The notes beneath the pieces were generated by a model. That model made no database searches, was not told the origin of the DNA, and saw nothing but the letters and a program-made list of their open reading frames with translations. Shown piece after piece: positions 1 through 14,100 of a stretch of 64,000 bases of DNA (position 1 is the first letter of the stretch; every line of letters starts with the position of its first letter). The position numbers and the translations under genes are program-made. This DNA comes from Lycocorax pyrrhopterus obiensis (taxonomy: Eukaryota; Chordata; Aves; Passeriformes; Paradisaeidae): NCBI GenBank assembly GCA_014706295.1, contig JACSVZ010000001.1, forward strand, positions 41,104,383 to 41,168,382, read 5' to 3'.

Positions 1-1601
1 GTTCATCTTTCACAGTTATAAATATTCATGGGAGAGCAGAAATAAAAAATATGTTAAAAGGATTTTCTGTTTACTAAAAAAAAAAAATTTGCCTTCTTAC
101 TGTGAGCTCTCACCTTCTTCCTACTACCAATAGCTTTGGCTACTCACTTTTTAAATTGGCTTTTTAAATTTCTTTTTAAGCCTTCTCCTTACATTCTTCT
201 TTGTCTGGGGAAGAACTCAGTATGGAAATTGCCAGCTCTTTTGGTTCCTTTTAACAGCAAGTGTTCTGTTGTTATGCACATGCATTACTAAATATGACTG
301 CTTTGACGTGAATTTATGAAGACTGACTTCTGTTTTTAGTGCCTATGTCTCTACCTACATTCTGTCGTTCTGCTCATCTGTTGCCTACTCAAAATTGTCT
401 GAGCTTGAGCCAGTTTGTACACTGCTTTATACTGCATGTCTGACTGAGACCTTTAACTAATATTCTAAGACGTTATTCCTTGCAGAACTGAATAAAAATA
501 TTCTTAACAGGAACAGTATTGGTTAAAAACTGATCTTACTGCCATGCAGACGAAATGTCTAGGGACCAGACACACACTGTGCTTTTTCCCATACGTCTGC
601 AAACACGCTTTGCCCAGTAGGTGTGATGGTCCCAACTGGAAGCTGTCAGCAGATTTTGAGGAAGTTTGTGGTTCTTGGTAACCTTTCCTATCGTAACCCT
701 CACTGGAGGAAGGACTGCAAAGGGAAACCAGGTGGCACTGGGAGATATTTGGGAAGACAAGACATGGGACATTCCAGATCCCTTATGCATCATTCTGCAT
801 CACTACCTCACCATTTTTCTCATGTCTATCTGGTGTCTACCTGCAGTATGAAAGGACAGCACTTAGAGAAGGCAAATATTCTTCACTTAGCTTGTTTTCA
901 AGTTGGCCAACTGAAAATCAAGTAGACAGCACTCTTTTTTTTATATATACATACAGCTGGTATGTTTTCCTTTTGTCTCTCATTATTATGAGGCTGTCAC
1001 TCCTAGTGACCATCAGCATTTTCCTGAGGACTTGAACTTTCTGCACACACTGGAAATACATTTAATTCATAGTTTTACATCAGTTTTTACATCAACTGTC
1101 TTCCAGCTTTTGAAATGCAAGTAACAATACTCTTTTAAGAAACAGAACGGCTGAATCCAACTCACAATAATTATGTGTGTAACTTAGTCACGTAGACTAC
1201 AGCAGGGGAGCAGGGAGCACCCTCTCAGATACTTACGTTTCTTCTCCAGAGCAAGTAAGTCCCTCTGGAAGTATAACGGGAGCATTTTCTTGACTCCATT
1301 AATGCACAGGAAAAGTTGTGCATTTTGAGAGGGAGACTAAGCCTGCTCACTTTGTGTGATTATTGTGAGAGAACAGGGTACTGGCCTGGAAATGGAACCT
1401 TCAGTCAATCAGATTCAAGATTGGCTTTTTGCTTTTATCAGTAATGGTGCAGTTTACATCCATATTCTGAGGAATCCTGAGCTGGGAAGATCAGTTCAGC
1501 ATCTTCCTCACCCATTAAACTGGCTTTCTTGTTACCTGCTTTCTTCCTGGGCCCAACTTTCACTGCACAAAAGGTGAAAGCTTTGCTGAGGACTGCTCAA
1601 G

Positions 1602-1650
1602 AGCAATTCCCTTACCAGGCAACTGGTCAGGCCAATTCCCTTACTAGGAG
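1602..1650 (+). repeat. short direct repeat
   Basis: The motif AATTCCCTTAC-AGG occurs twice about 29 bases apart, at roughly 1604 and 1633, separated by a GGTCAGGCC segment. This is a small local duplication with no known function. Confidence 0.5.
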
Positions 1651-1837
1651 ATTAGGTCATCCATCTCCAGGCTGATCAGCAACCAGAACCTGTGTCCCCC
1701 CACTCCTGGGCCAACAATGAAAAAACAGCCTCACATCAAAATCCATTTCAGATCTGCCCATATCTTGTTTTCTGGACGTGTCTTGGAGATTTATACACTG
1801 CTTGTCTAAATTCATCTACTAACACATTAGATGAAAA

Positions 1838-1880
1838 TATAATTATATATTTTATATATATATATATGTACATATAAATG
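1838..1880. repeat. TA-rich simple repeat
   Basis: A run of AT/TA dinucleotides (TATATATATATATATG in its core) that passes into a short TG run. It is a simple microsatellite directly upstream of the LTR candidate and is expected to vary in length. Confidence 0.75.
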
Positions 1881-1946
1881 TGTGTGTGCAGAGTTAGAAT
1901 ATATTACTCTGGGCATTAAGCTGATGATATGGAATAAGGGATAGAA

Positions 1947-2618
1947 TGTCCTGGGGTGACTGTATGATACTGTATTCCCTATCATCTGCCCTATGCCAGA
2001 CATGAGTTCTGTGCCTTCCTGTGTCTTTAAGCTGGGTCTGAGAGAAAGGGAGAAAAAAGAAAGCCGAGCAGTTTTGTGTTCAAGGACACAGATACACACT
2101 CCCCTGCATTCCTGGCTGCTACAGAGCCAAGGAAAGCACCTTCCTGCTTTTCCCAGCTTTCGGCTCCTTTTCTCAGGAGAGAGATGCAGAGTTAAACTCT
2201 TTTGCTTTTCAGCTAGTCTGCAAGCTGAGGCAAGAAAGTTTTTTCCCTGGGACTTTGGCTTCTTCGTCTTCTCTTCTGGACTGTTCAGCAACACCAGAAC
2301 ATCACCCGGGAGGCCTTACACCGCGGCCAGGAGGGGCCTACACCAAACCCCAGCTCCGGAGAGGAAAGAGCCACACCTGCAAGGACTTTGAATTTTATCA
2401 GGTTCTCTCCACAGCGAGAGGTTTTAGTATTTGGCATTATTCTCTTTTTTTTTTTTTCCAGAGCGTGCACTCTGCTTGTTAAATAAATAAATTTTTTTTT
2501 CACCTTCCTCCGAGGAAAATTCTTTCCGAACCTGGTGGGGGAGGGGTGGTTGTAACCTGCCTTCTATCAGAGAACGTTCATTTCGGACGTTCCTCTGAAT
2601 TTGTCTCAAACCAGGACA
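1947..2618 (+). mobile_element. solo LTR candidate, ERV (ERVL-like)
   Basis: A 672-base block that begins TGTCCTGG and ends CCAGGACA, so it has the TG...CA ends and perfect 8-base inverted ends expected of a retroviral LTR. A polyadenylation signal (AATAAA) lies at 2482-2487, about 130 bases before the end, as expected near the R/U5 part of a plus-oriented LTR. The text after it (GGTGGGGGAGGGG, then TTTCGGACGTTCCTCT and TTGTCTCAAACCAGGACA) resembles avian ERVL-type LTR ends as I remember them; that assignment is from memory. No internal retroviral genes flank it on either side, so it is probably a solo LTR left by recombination. The five bases on each side (TAGAA and CATAT) do not match, so a target-site duplication is not visible. 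Confidence 0.7.
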
Positions 2619-3668
2619 CATATACAGGGCCCGAATCTTCCGTAGGCCACTGGAGTTAAGCATTTGAGACCTTAGAGAATAAGGAACAAGTTCAAGAACG
2701 CAATTAGGTAGGTCCTGAAATTCATCAGACTGGGTGTCTGTCCGGGCTTAAACTCTAGGTATTGAAATCTTAACACAGCAGGGTTTAGGAGTCTAATCTC
2801 ATCCATGGTCACCTACAAGTCACGAGTGCTGCATCAAAAACAGCTCATGATCCAGGCTTCAGCTGAATTTCTACAAAAGCAGAAATTATCTGAAATCTAT
2901 GGCTTCAAGCTGCCTATGAAACCCTGAACTAGCTGTATATACAAAGTGTGGGAAACAAAATCAATAAATAACTCAGAAGGTCACCTAGTCATGAATACGC
3001 ACAAATGCCTTCTTGACAGATACGCTTAAAAACCTTCAGCGCTGCCTATGGAAACTGTGGTATCACTTCATCCATTCCAGTGTTTCATTACCCTCACCAT
3101 AAGATATTCCTAACACGTAACATGATTTTTTTGTTTTAGTAGTGAAGTTTGTAATTTTGCTATCCTGTCCTTTTCCCTATGTAGCAGCATTTATGCGTAA
3201 AGACTATGTTTTAATACAAAGATTTCCTCAATTCATTGAACATTTCTTCTTAAGTTTCCCAAGTATCACTGACAACAAAATTATAAATCTCTGCTTCATA
3301 AAGTGTAATAGCTGCTTCATTAACTCAGATAGAATAATTACAGTCATTTGAACAAACCTGAATTACACCCATCCAACTAAGCAAACCAGCATGATCCAGA
3401 AAGTTCCCAACTACAATTAGCTGTTATTTCCTATGCCTGAAAGTAGTGAGACCATACTGACATAGTATTTGAGGGCTGCTGTTCAGTTCTCCAGACTAGT
3501 AACCACATTATAAAAAGCACCATAGAATATGGAAGTCTCTTGGAAGAGACTAAAGGACTGAGGGTGGTTGGACACCTCATCCTGTTTGCTGGTTTGTCTG
3601 AATTAAAATTGGAGGTTTGGAATGAGAACCTGCCATTTTCCCTGAGCCTAAATTGATATTAAATAATT

Positions 3669-3736
3669 GTGCAGAAGGCAAAACTTTCTCTACCGTGAAT
3701 TGCGTAGAAGGACAGAAACTTTCTCTACTGTAACCC
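3669..3736 (+). repeat. imperfect tandem duplication, about 34 bp x 2
   Basis: Two adjacent copies of a unit of the form GNAGAAGG...AAACTTTCTCTAC-GTGAA, at 3669-3701 and 3702-3736, that differ by a few substitutions and a two-base indel. It looks like a local replication-slippage duplication. Confidence 0.7.
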
Positions 3737-5749
3737 AGGGGAAAGCAAGCAAAATGCAAAAATGCAGTTTTCTCTCATTAGCATGAAAACGTAACTAATC
3801 AGGGCTTCTGATCATTACATTTTTTCATTTATTTTAAATGAATAAAACATACCTTATGTAAAAAAGCATAGCTCTGTATCTTGCATCTTGAGTGGATCTG
3901 CCTTTAATTGTCAATAAAGCCCAAAATAAAAAAAAATGCAGTACTGAAGGAATGCCTAAAAATTTAATCAACTACGACCCATTGCTCACCACTTTTCAAC
4001 AGCTAGGGAAAAAGGAATTGAGCTGTAAAATTTGTTCTGGGCAGGAACTTGGCATCTGCTATCAAGTTAGAGTCCAGAGAAAATTAGCATAATGAATTTC
4101 AAATACATTGGCTTATCTCATGTAACTCAAAGACCAAAAATTTGATTTAAATCATAATGGACTAAATCCTGCCAGGCAGTCAGACCCATGCATGGGACAG
4201 GATGGATTCTGACAAAGAGGGAAAAGGGGGCAGAAAAGTCCCAAAAGATTTTGCCCTGGTAGAGTGAACTGTTTGACATCTATTTTCCAATGCCAGAGGT
4301 AGATCTAAATACCAGTTAATCCATTCCTGTGTCTCTCCCATTAAGTACTATTTAATAAAAAGCATTTGAAGGCTGCATTCATTGATCCCATCCTTTTTGA
4401 CTGGACAGTGTTTCAGACACCATGCTAGGGGAAAGCCTTTTGACGGTTCTCTAAAAATGCTGTTTTCATTTTTAATTAGGACTCCCCAGCAAACAGCAAT
4501 CCCGTTCTCTCATAAGCAACTCCCAGCTTTAGAAGACATACTTGAAGCTAAAACAGCATGAACTCCCTACTCTCCAACAAAATGCATAAACACTAGTAAT
4601 GAGAATCAGAAGTGCAGAAGGAACACTCTGTAGCCCACAGAGCCCCAAGGAAGATCATACTCTTGAAAGAGTAGGGCTGGAAAGGTTAGATTCCTCATAC
4701 TTGATAGACCAATCTTACCATAAATAAGTAGCAAAATGGGGAGAAATACTGGAATTCCTCATTAATAATTTATCCAAAACTACAGACAAGTTTACTTTTG
4801 TTTAAGAAGAAAGTACCTGCTAAGGTAACAAAGTGTGTTTCAGAGCATTGTAAGATCGAAGCATTCACAGAATTTACAGTAACAAGGAGAAGGTGAAATA
4901 CCTTCTCATCAGTATTCTGCAGCACTTTTGTTATCTGAAATGCTCTTTTCAAAACACTTCTATCAGTCATCAGAGATTATACTCTTTAGGGGAGAACAGA
5001 ATTAATGTGGCATTTGCCTTACCTCTCTTCAAGCTAACTCATGCTAGAGCAGTTCTAATGTCTTCTGTGTTGACTTGTACACCTGCCATTGGCTTGGTAT
5101 CAGAAGAAAACACTACTCGCTTCTGCACAGTGAAAAGCATTTTGGTTTCCACATTTTCAAGGAGCAGTCAGAAGCATTTCATCAAACCTGTGAAAGGACT
5201 GGGATTTCCACAGTGGGCCAGGTTCTTACACGACACAAGCCAGATTTAAAAGACTGCTCAGCACCCAACAGCTCAGAAAAAGATGCAAAAGTGGATGAAG
5301 TTCTTATGGTTTTACTCATAATATTAGATGCTGTAATTGAGTTTGAAGGGTAACATCCTCACCTATTTTCAGTGTTGTCACCTTCCCCATAATATGCGTA
5401 TAAGTGCAATTATTTTGGTGGAATAATTAATAACTGAAATTTCCCAGCACCTCATTTTCCCTGTACAGCACCATTTGAAGAACATGAGAGCACTTTGAAG
5501 ACAGTCTCCTTACCTACAGTATCTTTCTACTGCCTGTCTTGACCTGGGGAAGAGGTCACTCATTCTTTTGGAAGAACAATTTGTAAGACGAGCCAAGGAC
5601 GAAGACAGGACTTGGAGAGGGCAATTTCATCCATGGCAAAGATGTAATGCTTTACTTACAATTGGATAGCCACTCCACATAAATTTGTAAGTCCCAAACA
5701 GTTCTTTCTATTAATATGTGTTTTAGGTGCAGTGATTTCAAAGATAGTT

Positions 5750-6110
5750 CAGTCTGTGGTGCGTATTTTGCAAAACAAACACCAACACATAATTATCTCC
5801 CATAATTATTTAAAACAGTTCTCAAATAATTTCTTTTCTAAATTACATTACTGTGCAACTGGAACCATTAAAAATGATCATATTGTTTAATTAGCCAGTT
5901 TCTCCTAATTTCTTCGACAATTCAGATTTTTAATTAACATTTCATAGCTCTTAAACTGAGTGTAATTACTAATAGCTCACATGAAATCCAAACTAAAATT
6001 AAATCTTTTAATAAACTGCTATTCTGAAAACTGTGAGGAAATTGAATATTTAATAATTAAGCATTTGTTTGGCTAAAATCCTTACCTATTCCAAATTAAG
6101 AACTAGTCCA
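5750..6110. other. AT-rich stretch dense in TAATTA-type motifs
   Basis: About 360 bases very rich in homeodomain-type cores (TAATTA, TTAATTAG, TTTAATTAAC, ATAATTAT) with no simple-repeat structure. This texture is common in conserved non-coding regulatory elements of vertebrate gene deserts. Conservation cannot be judged from one sequence, so the regulatory reading is inference only. Confidence 0.2.
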
Positions 6111-8068
6111 ACAGTCAACATAAAAATGAAGTAAAATGCCCAAGCACACAGCAGTTTCTGTTCAGAAACTAAAATAACAACATAGAAAAAAAAAGTGTAT
6201 GCTGCATCATATACAAAAATGCATGTTCTCATTTTCAGCTTCTAAAAGAGATGGAAGGCAGAGTTTTGACTTGGTTGAAGATAAAGGCCACAAAGAAGGT
6301 CTAAAAAGGCTAAATTCATGGTGGGCAGCTACCATTTCGGAAGGAGGCAAGGGATGGATTTCTACAATTAGTAGAAATACTTAGGTGACAATCCAAGGTT
6401 TGGGAGGTATAGCAGGAGACTGTTCCTAAAGATGAAGAAAGACATTAGAGAAGCAAATATTTTAGATGTGATAGATATTAATAGGAAATTAGGGGGAAAA
6501 GTAAGTGAAAGTAAACGCAGCAAGGCTGAGAGTAAAGCAAAAGAACCTGTTATTTTAAGGAAAGGAGTAAGTGTAAAGGGCAATCGCCTTGAAAAGTGGA
6601 ATTCAACCTACCTAGGGAATAGGTTGTAAAGGTCTCCTGGGAGAGGAGCAGAAAGGATGGAAGTGTTCTGGAGAGCTAAAAGAATCTTATTAAATACAAC
6701 AGCAAAGAGCTATGCTATTGCAGAGGAAGGGTACAGAACACAGTGATAAAACAATATGACTGCGTTCAGAGTCCTTCAGTGACCTCATAATAAAAAACTC
6801 TATACAGAAAGCTTAAATAAGGACACCTATTTATGGACAAGAACAGAGGAACAGCACCAGCATGTAGGAGTAGCACTGCAAAGGTTATGACACAGGACAA
6901 GTTATAGTTTGCAAGGGACATAAGAGGAAACAAAAAAGGTTAACAGAAGGAATAGACAGTGAAACATTTTATTTCTGTAATGGCAAAAGAGAGCACATAA
7001 TGGATGAAGCAGGGAAGTCTTAAGTATTCAACACCTACCTTCTTTCAGTCATTTATTCTCCCCCACCCCAAATTAATTAATTCCGCTTTAACAGCTGAAC
7101 AGGATTGTGACGGATCAAGCTGGGAATTACTGAGTAACAGTTATCTGAGTCGGGCCAGCATCTGAACTGCCCCCTACACTCCTTTAGGAAGTAGGTGAAG
7201 ATGTCTCTGAACCTTATCCACCTCAAAATACTGTCAACAATGTGAATTTGTTTAAAGGCAAAAAGGTTTGGACTGAAATTCCTTCTTTAACTAGTTCAGA
7301 GCAGGAATTTCTGCCAAAGTCTCAGTTTTTGGTAACACTCCTGTAGCGGAGTATTACATGAGAGCCTAAAATACTGTTCTTAATATTTTGTTGGAGCTGT
7401 TCCTTTTGCACAGTGAGCTTTACCAGCAAATGAAACAGACAGCAAGAAGAAAAATACTCTCTAATTCAGACGACTGGGTCCTAGTCCTTGTCTCTTATCC
7501 AAAGTGAAAGCATGCCGGTAGGAAAGGCAGAGGATGATATCTAGTGCTTAGGTGTATGTCAGATTCGAAAAATTTCTGTTTGTGCCCTTGAGTAGAGAGA
7601 AGAACAGAATCAAGTTCTCCCACATCAAAGGTGGGTGCCCTAATCACCAAATTAGTTATGGGATTAACAAATAGAAAACTTCCAATTAAGCCTTGGATTT
7701 TTTCCAGCCACAATTATTTGATGCATTCAAATGCTTCTGAGACTTTAAATCACACTGTTCAGCAAATTTGCAGTTTCTCAGTAAATATAAACATACAGCC
7801 CTAATGAATATTGCCGGAAGGTGAACAGGGAAGGAAAGAAAAATTATACCTAGTTGAGCCAGGATACAATTTTCTGACAAAGCCCTCAGCTGGCAGTTAC
7901 AGCCTTCATCCCTGCCACTCCACTTCCCCCCGGCTTCTTCTAGTGGACCCTCTCTGCCGGTGCTTCCACCTTGGAAAGCACTTTGCTTCCTGCATGGCAT
8001 GGCAGAGCTGCAGAGCAGCAGCAGCTACTTCACCATACTACCATTTACATTGCATAAATATGGAAAAT

Positions 8069-8139
8069 CAGAGTGTATTATTTCATAAGACATGCTTTTA
8101 AGCTCCAGAGTGTATTTCATAAGACATGCTTTTAAGTTC
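8069..8139 (+). repeat. tandem duplication, 37 and 34 bp
   Basis: Copy one (8069-8105) and copy two (8106-8139) share CAGAGTGTATT, TTTCATAAGACATGCTTTTA and AAG-TC. The second copy lacks three bases (ATT) and has one substitution. The near identity implies a recent local duplication. Confidence 0.85.
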
Positions 8140-11100
8140 CATATGTTGCTACCACTGTTCTCACTCACCTGTCCCCCTTCTCATCTTCACATTTGTAAAA
8201 ATAATGCCAAATTATTATTCATTCTTTGTGATAGAAGGCATATGTAGAGCACTAATTGGCAACAAAGGCTGAGAACAGTGTATTAGCTAAGTCTTGAAAG
8301 TATTTCTTATCCATGCACCCATTATCTCACTTTTATCAAGCTCACATCTGAGTCAGCAATTTTGCCCGAGCTGTTGTTTGAGGAGCAATGCAATAGCCAG
8401 ATGGCAATGGTAACAGCCACATCATCTTCATATTCAGTGCTCACTGAGAAGGAGAGGAATGAAGCCACACTTAATCCTCAGAAAAGGTCTGGGGAAAGCA
8501 GTGCAGCTGTTCACCAGATTTGGACTCCATCACCACTCCTCCTGACTGCAAACCACCAATGTATTGCAGGGGATTGCAGCCAACCATTCCAGACCTGCCA
8601 GTTTGTCTGTCCTTTTTTTGGTATCTATAAAATATGTTATCAAAGCCATCTCCACATCCTTTGCTTAATGCTAGGAATTGATAGATTTTGGTGGAGTTAG
8701 CTTTCCTTCACCTTTCTCATAGTTTTGCATAAGGAAACCACATTTTAAACTGCGAAATTTATATGTCAGGAGTATTTTATTTTCTCTCTATGTTTTAAGT
8801 CAATCATCTTAAATGTTTCTGCTGCGTGCCAGCTATGTTTTGCTGTTTGAAAGTGAAACTTAAAACTACCAAATATCTTATTTTTCACTGTAGGACAGCT
8901 CCATGTTTGTGGTAAGAGAAATAAGGTTCTGTGAGCAGCAGTCTAAAGTTTTAAATCCTTGCTTATCATCTGTGGTAAATGTACAACCGACTTCTCTGAA
9001 GAGCAGCTTCAGTAGCCTCTCAGAGCCTGAACGATTTCTCCCAAAAGGGAAAAGTTGGCTTAAGAGAGCAAAAGTTTAGCTATTTCCTTCCAGTTAGAGC
9101 ATGATGGGGTGCACCATTCTACATGGTCACATTTTACACTCAGCAACCTCATGAAGACTCTTCCAGAAATGAAAGTATTTGCATCACTGACACAGGAATG
9201 AGCAATAGGCACACAATGGAATCAAGCCAAACCTGAGGAGCATGAGTGACAACTCACTAAATAGCTCAACCCCATACTGAATGCATGTGCTGCATTACTT
9301 CACTTGTAGATCAACGTCACACAGCACGTGATAGAAGAAGGAATTCGAACAGGAAGAGTGAACATCTGCTAATAAATGGAAAAAATATTAATTTTCATAT
9401 AGGGATAGATATAGTTAAAGAATTCCTAAAGGAATTTCAATATAGTTCAATTGTATTTGTTCAGGATAAGCAGCAGCACATTACAGGCAGCCTGTGATTA
9501 ATATCACCTACAGAAAATGAAAGGTTTGAAGAGAGCTGTAACAGTGGTTAATGCAATAGAGATAGCAATTTGTTTTAATGAAAGTTACTCTCAGCCTTCA
9601 ACTAGTTCGAGAGGCCAAAAAACCCTCTCAGGATCTGTACTGCCAAACTTGCAAGCTTCAATTTAGGTGCCTAGAAAAGCACTCCTCAAAGCGGTGGGAA
9701 AGAGGCAGGTGTCCCTGAAGGCTTCCAGAAGGGAAAACCTCTCCGCCCAACTTTCAGCCTTTTTGTCATCAGACAGGTTTACCTAACATATTTTAAAAGA
9801 TTCATCTCTAATCCCACTAGGTAATGCTGTATTATTAAACACTTCACTTTAATTATGAAATAAGTATTTGTCAATCTTCCTTGCTTTCATTCTGGATGTC
9901 ATTTCCCTTCCAGGTCTCTGTTGCCAAAAACCAATGGCTTGATTTCAGAGCTTGGTAGATGTCAGATTACTGTGGAGTTTCTGCACAGGTAATGACCTAC
10001 CACCAATAATAGAAGAAAAATATTGGAATCATACACAGAAAAGTTGCAAGAAAATCATGATATGCTGGGGAAAAATAGTACATTTAGAATGTGTGATTTT
10101 TTTCTCATTATATGTATATGTCTGCAGAATACCTTGATCAGTAAACACTTACTATAGCTGAGAGAAACAGAACAAGCAAGCATTCCTGACTGGCCTCAGT
10201 TATTGTAACCAAAATAAACCAAGTTACAGAAAAATGTATTTTTAACTTCATCTTGACAGAGAAAGAAAATGAGGTTCATCTGTGTTGTTCCTAAAGTTCT
10301 TCCAAACCAAAAAGCTGTGTAAGAGTTATTATTAGTTATATAAATCTTGGAAGCTTGTTGCAATCCAGACTGTGATCACTAACAACTATAGAGAAGAAAT
10401 CACAGTAAAAATTTAGCAACTAAATGGTTTATCTACCTGAAGCAATAATGAGCTGCCCTACACTCCTCCTAATAAATTCAGCTTCCACCTACCTGTCTGG
10501 CCTGTTTTAGTTCCTTGTTCCCATCACCATGAGATTTCATTTGACCTGTGGTTTATTTCACAGAAGCCCATTCATCTTTGCCATATACACTGCTTCTCTC
10601 TCAGAAGCCTCTGTTGCTCCACTCTCCCTTTCCGGACATCAACAGCCCTCCTCCTTACCCTTCTCTAGTTACCTTCTGGCATCCAACTTGTATGGGATAT
10701 ATAGTGCCATAGGAATGATGATGTTCTAGCAGAATTCAAGACTTTTTTATGCCTCTCCTGTGAAAAAGCTGCTTTCAATAGTCTCTCTCATTTCCTTTAC
10801 CTAGCCCATGCTGCTGGTCCCTGGCCCTGAATCATTCCAATATTTGCTTCTCCTGCACCTGCTTTTACTCCACAAGGCACCTTTAGTAAACACTGAAAAG
10901 TCTCCCCAGTGACATTCACCACCACTGATTCATCTACTCTTCCTTTAGCTCAGCCACCCTCTACTTCCTTTTAATACCTTCATTTTAACTCCAAGAAATC
11001 TCACACTGACAGTCACTGAGACCTTTTGGATGTCCAGGATTTGTTCCTCAAAATCCCAAAGCATTTCCTGTCTCTGCTTCTCTCTCCACATATAATATTG

Positions 11101-14100
11101 TTGATTTCTTTAAAGAATACCAAATGAAAACATTTCGGCTGTTCTCTTTCTTTCAATCCTACTTTTCATGGAGAGAAATGAGCCAGCCTGGCTCTGTCAT
11201 GTTCCCCATCTCTCTCTCCTATAAAATCTGTGCTTCCCACCTGTCTCATCAGCTGGGATTCATCTCACCTCACTGTTGACACATCTGCACTGTAAATGTC
11301 TGTAATGCAGCCAGTTAGACCCAGCTGGTAATTTTTTTGCCTTTTCATCAGCAGGGAAATATGTCCTCTTAGGGCACAATTCACCTTCCCCCAAGTCACC
11401 TTTTAAAAGAGGACAAATGATTTGTGCCCCCGAAATCTCTGCTTTCCTACATCCCCTGTAACAGGAGTCTCAACATCCAAGTCAGACAGATGCAGCCTGA
11501 TAAAATCAAGCAACAAAACAAACGCCCAACTCTCTGTATCTATCTTATAGTTGCCCATGCAGGTTCAACACAACTCAGAAGCTTGTCATGCCTCCTTTCT
11601 TTTTTGTTCTGATCACCACCACAAGGCAGATCTTGGTCCTGTAACTTGTACATCAGACTTTACTCTTCTTTTTTAAACTCCTTCTTTTTTATTCAGGAGA
11701 TCCGAAAGCCCTACACACGTTTCCAACTTAATGCAAAATTGCTCTTCAAATCTCCTCCCACGGTTTTCCATTGCCTCCAGCCTCCCAAAGCCAGGCCAGT
11801 GGTACTCTGCTCTGTGCAAAGGTCATTTATCACATCACCATTTGGAGCACTGATTGGCACACTGCATCGTATCTGTGACTGTAACAACGCTGTATTGCTC
11901 TATTCGTTGTTCTCCTGAAATAATATATTTTCTCATCTTAAATTTAAATCACTAATTCTTAAGGCCAGAGATATTTCTGTTCTGCATTTATCTATCTTGC
12001 AATGGGATACTGTATCATGACTATGCCTTTGAGGTATTATAAATATAAGTAAATAACAAACACACACACAATAACACAATTACATTGGTTTTGCTTACAG
12101 CTATGCAATTTTTCTTGGGCATTAGGCAAAAGAAAAATTAGACATAGCAAATGCTTCTATGGGACTCCCTCAAATTAGAATATTTCCTTTATTAGAAATG
12201 CCACATAACAAATAAGAGTAATAGAAAAATGTTAGCAGATTTACGAAAGGACCAAAGAGCACAGATATAATTATATCTAGTTTATTGCTAATTTGTTGGG
12301 CTCACAATACTTCTGTACATTTACTTTCCTGTCTTTTCCTGATTTGGTTTTAGTTTCTTCATTTTGCTGTAGCTGACACACTTGATGGACTTGACAGCAC
12401 CAGAAAAATAAGGCAAGCCTACAGTCAAAGTTGTTTTCACAAATTTATCCAGCTCTAGGAAAAATATTACTATGTCCTACTTATACTGATATTTTACAAC
12501 TGTAAACCTTTCCAAGTTTTCAAAAGTAAGGTTTTTAAGAGCAATTATTTCTATTTGTAAGAGGTTATTTAGTTATTCCCACCTGTCACTAAAAATCAGA
12601 AACTGCCTTTTTGGATGACAGGCAAAAAACCATGCAAGGTCACCCCTGTAACCTGAAGTTTGTTAAGATCTCTTAAGCTATTTTACAGTTCTGCTTATAA
12701 ACAATCCTACAGTAATAGGATTTTTATTACACCAAAAATAAAATCATTATCTTAACGTTGAAGAAGCACGAAGATAGAAATGGTGCACTTTTGAATACCT
12801 AGACTATCCACTACCATATTTAACCACATAGCTACTAGGTTATATATACACATATACTTGCAAGCAGGGCATGGCTCATTTGCAGATCTTTAATTTGACA
12901 ATTTTTTTCTTTTCTTTAAATGTTGTTGATTGAAAGCAGTGTCTTAATGTTGCACAACTCTGTCTTTTGTTTACTGCAAGTCATTAAGGTAACCAGTGGC
13001 AGTAATTTTTCTCAGCGCTATAAAACAACACAAAATAACACTTTCCAGTTCTATGTTTATTCATGTTACATAAAATATATCTGGAAATTCACTTAAATTC
13101 CAGTAATGCAGTTCATATGCAGCCAACAGGCAGCCATTGTCAGGGGAGTAAAGCTTTAATGCACCTTGTCCACAACACAAGAGAATCCTGTGTCAATTAT
13201 GGGATGTAAGGTTTTTTATGATAAGGCATGTTCACTGTGAATTGGCACTTGCTCTGTGAGCTGCTGAGTTAGCCACTGGCATAACTCCTTGTGTGTACAC
13301 TGCATCAGCTTGACCAAACTTCTTGGTTTGTCAACAGGAAAACAAGACAAAACTTCACATTCAGAAGTCAGAATGATTATAAACGTGTTTTTGTGATATT
13401 CTCTGTGTCACATTCAGCAAGGGGAGTTTCAGTTTCCTGAGATGTGTAATAATCTTCTTGCATTTCCTCTCCCAAGTAGTTACTGCACTCCTTTAAATGA
13501 CTTCTAACACTGAGAAAACTCAGAAAATACAATTCATCCAACCTACATTTCACAAGCTTAAAAAGGAATAAAAATGTTGTTAAAGCTGCATAAATGACAA
13601 CTTAATCCCACATCGGGTAGAGGTAAACATAGCAAGAAGCCAAATTAAATGCCATCTCTTTTTCTGTTTTTCTCCTTGGACTGCCACACACCAAACATTT
13701 CATATGATCTATGAGCTTTCCAGGATAATAAAGCAAAAAGATACATTTGTATAATTCTTTTTGTATTTACAGCAAGACAAATTGTCTTGTTTTGAAACAG
13801 CAGGGTTGATTGGAGTTGTACAACAGGGTATAAAATTGTTATTGCAGCAGTCTGTGTTTGCATATAGCCAAATATCACATTGACAGTACAAGAGGAGTTA
13901 ACTGTGCTTTGAAAGAATTGTATCTGTACATTGTTGTCTGAACTAAACCCCTGAAACCTTGCTTTACACTTCTAATTTTCTAATTTTACTCTGTTTCTAA
14001 TATGTGCAGATTGATTCAAAATGTGAATGCAAATCTGGAAACATACCAGAAAGTTATTTTTACCTATGTTGTGCTGGCTCTACTAAGATGTTTTGGTATT

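Larger units (their letters stand above)
1..1946. other. gene-free stretch
   Basis: Non-coding DNA with T-rich runs and no convincing gene on either strand. The longest open frames are about 100 codons, overlap each other in several frames, and have no splice context or recognisable protein. It holds a short direct repeat near 1602-1650 and a TA-rich microsatellite at 1838-1880, and is otherwise featureless to me. Confidence 0.6.
2619..8068. other. gene-free stretch
   Basis: AT-rich non-coding DNA. Open frames up to about 118 codons (for example near 4893-5249) overlap other frames and show no domain, signal peptide or splice support. Within it are a 3.67 kb tandem duplication and an AT-rich, possibly conserved block near 5.75-6.11 kb, listed separately. 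Confidence 0.6.

Noticed and set aside
9420..9450. A small inverted repeat (GAATTCCTAAAGGAATTT)
   Set aside because: The arms are about eight bases with no supporting context; short palindromes of this size are expected by chance.
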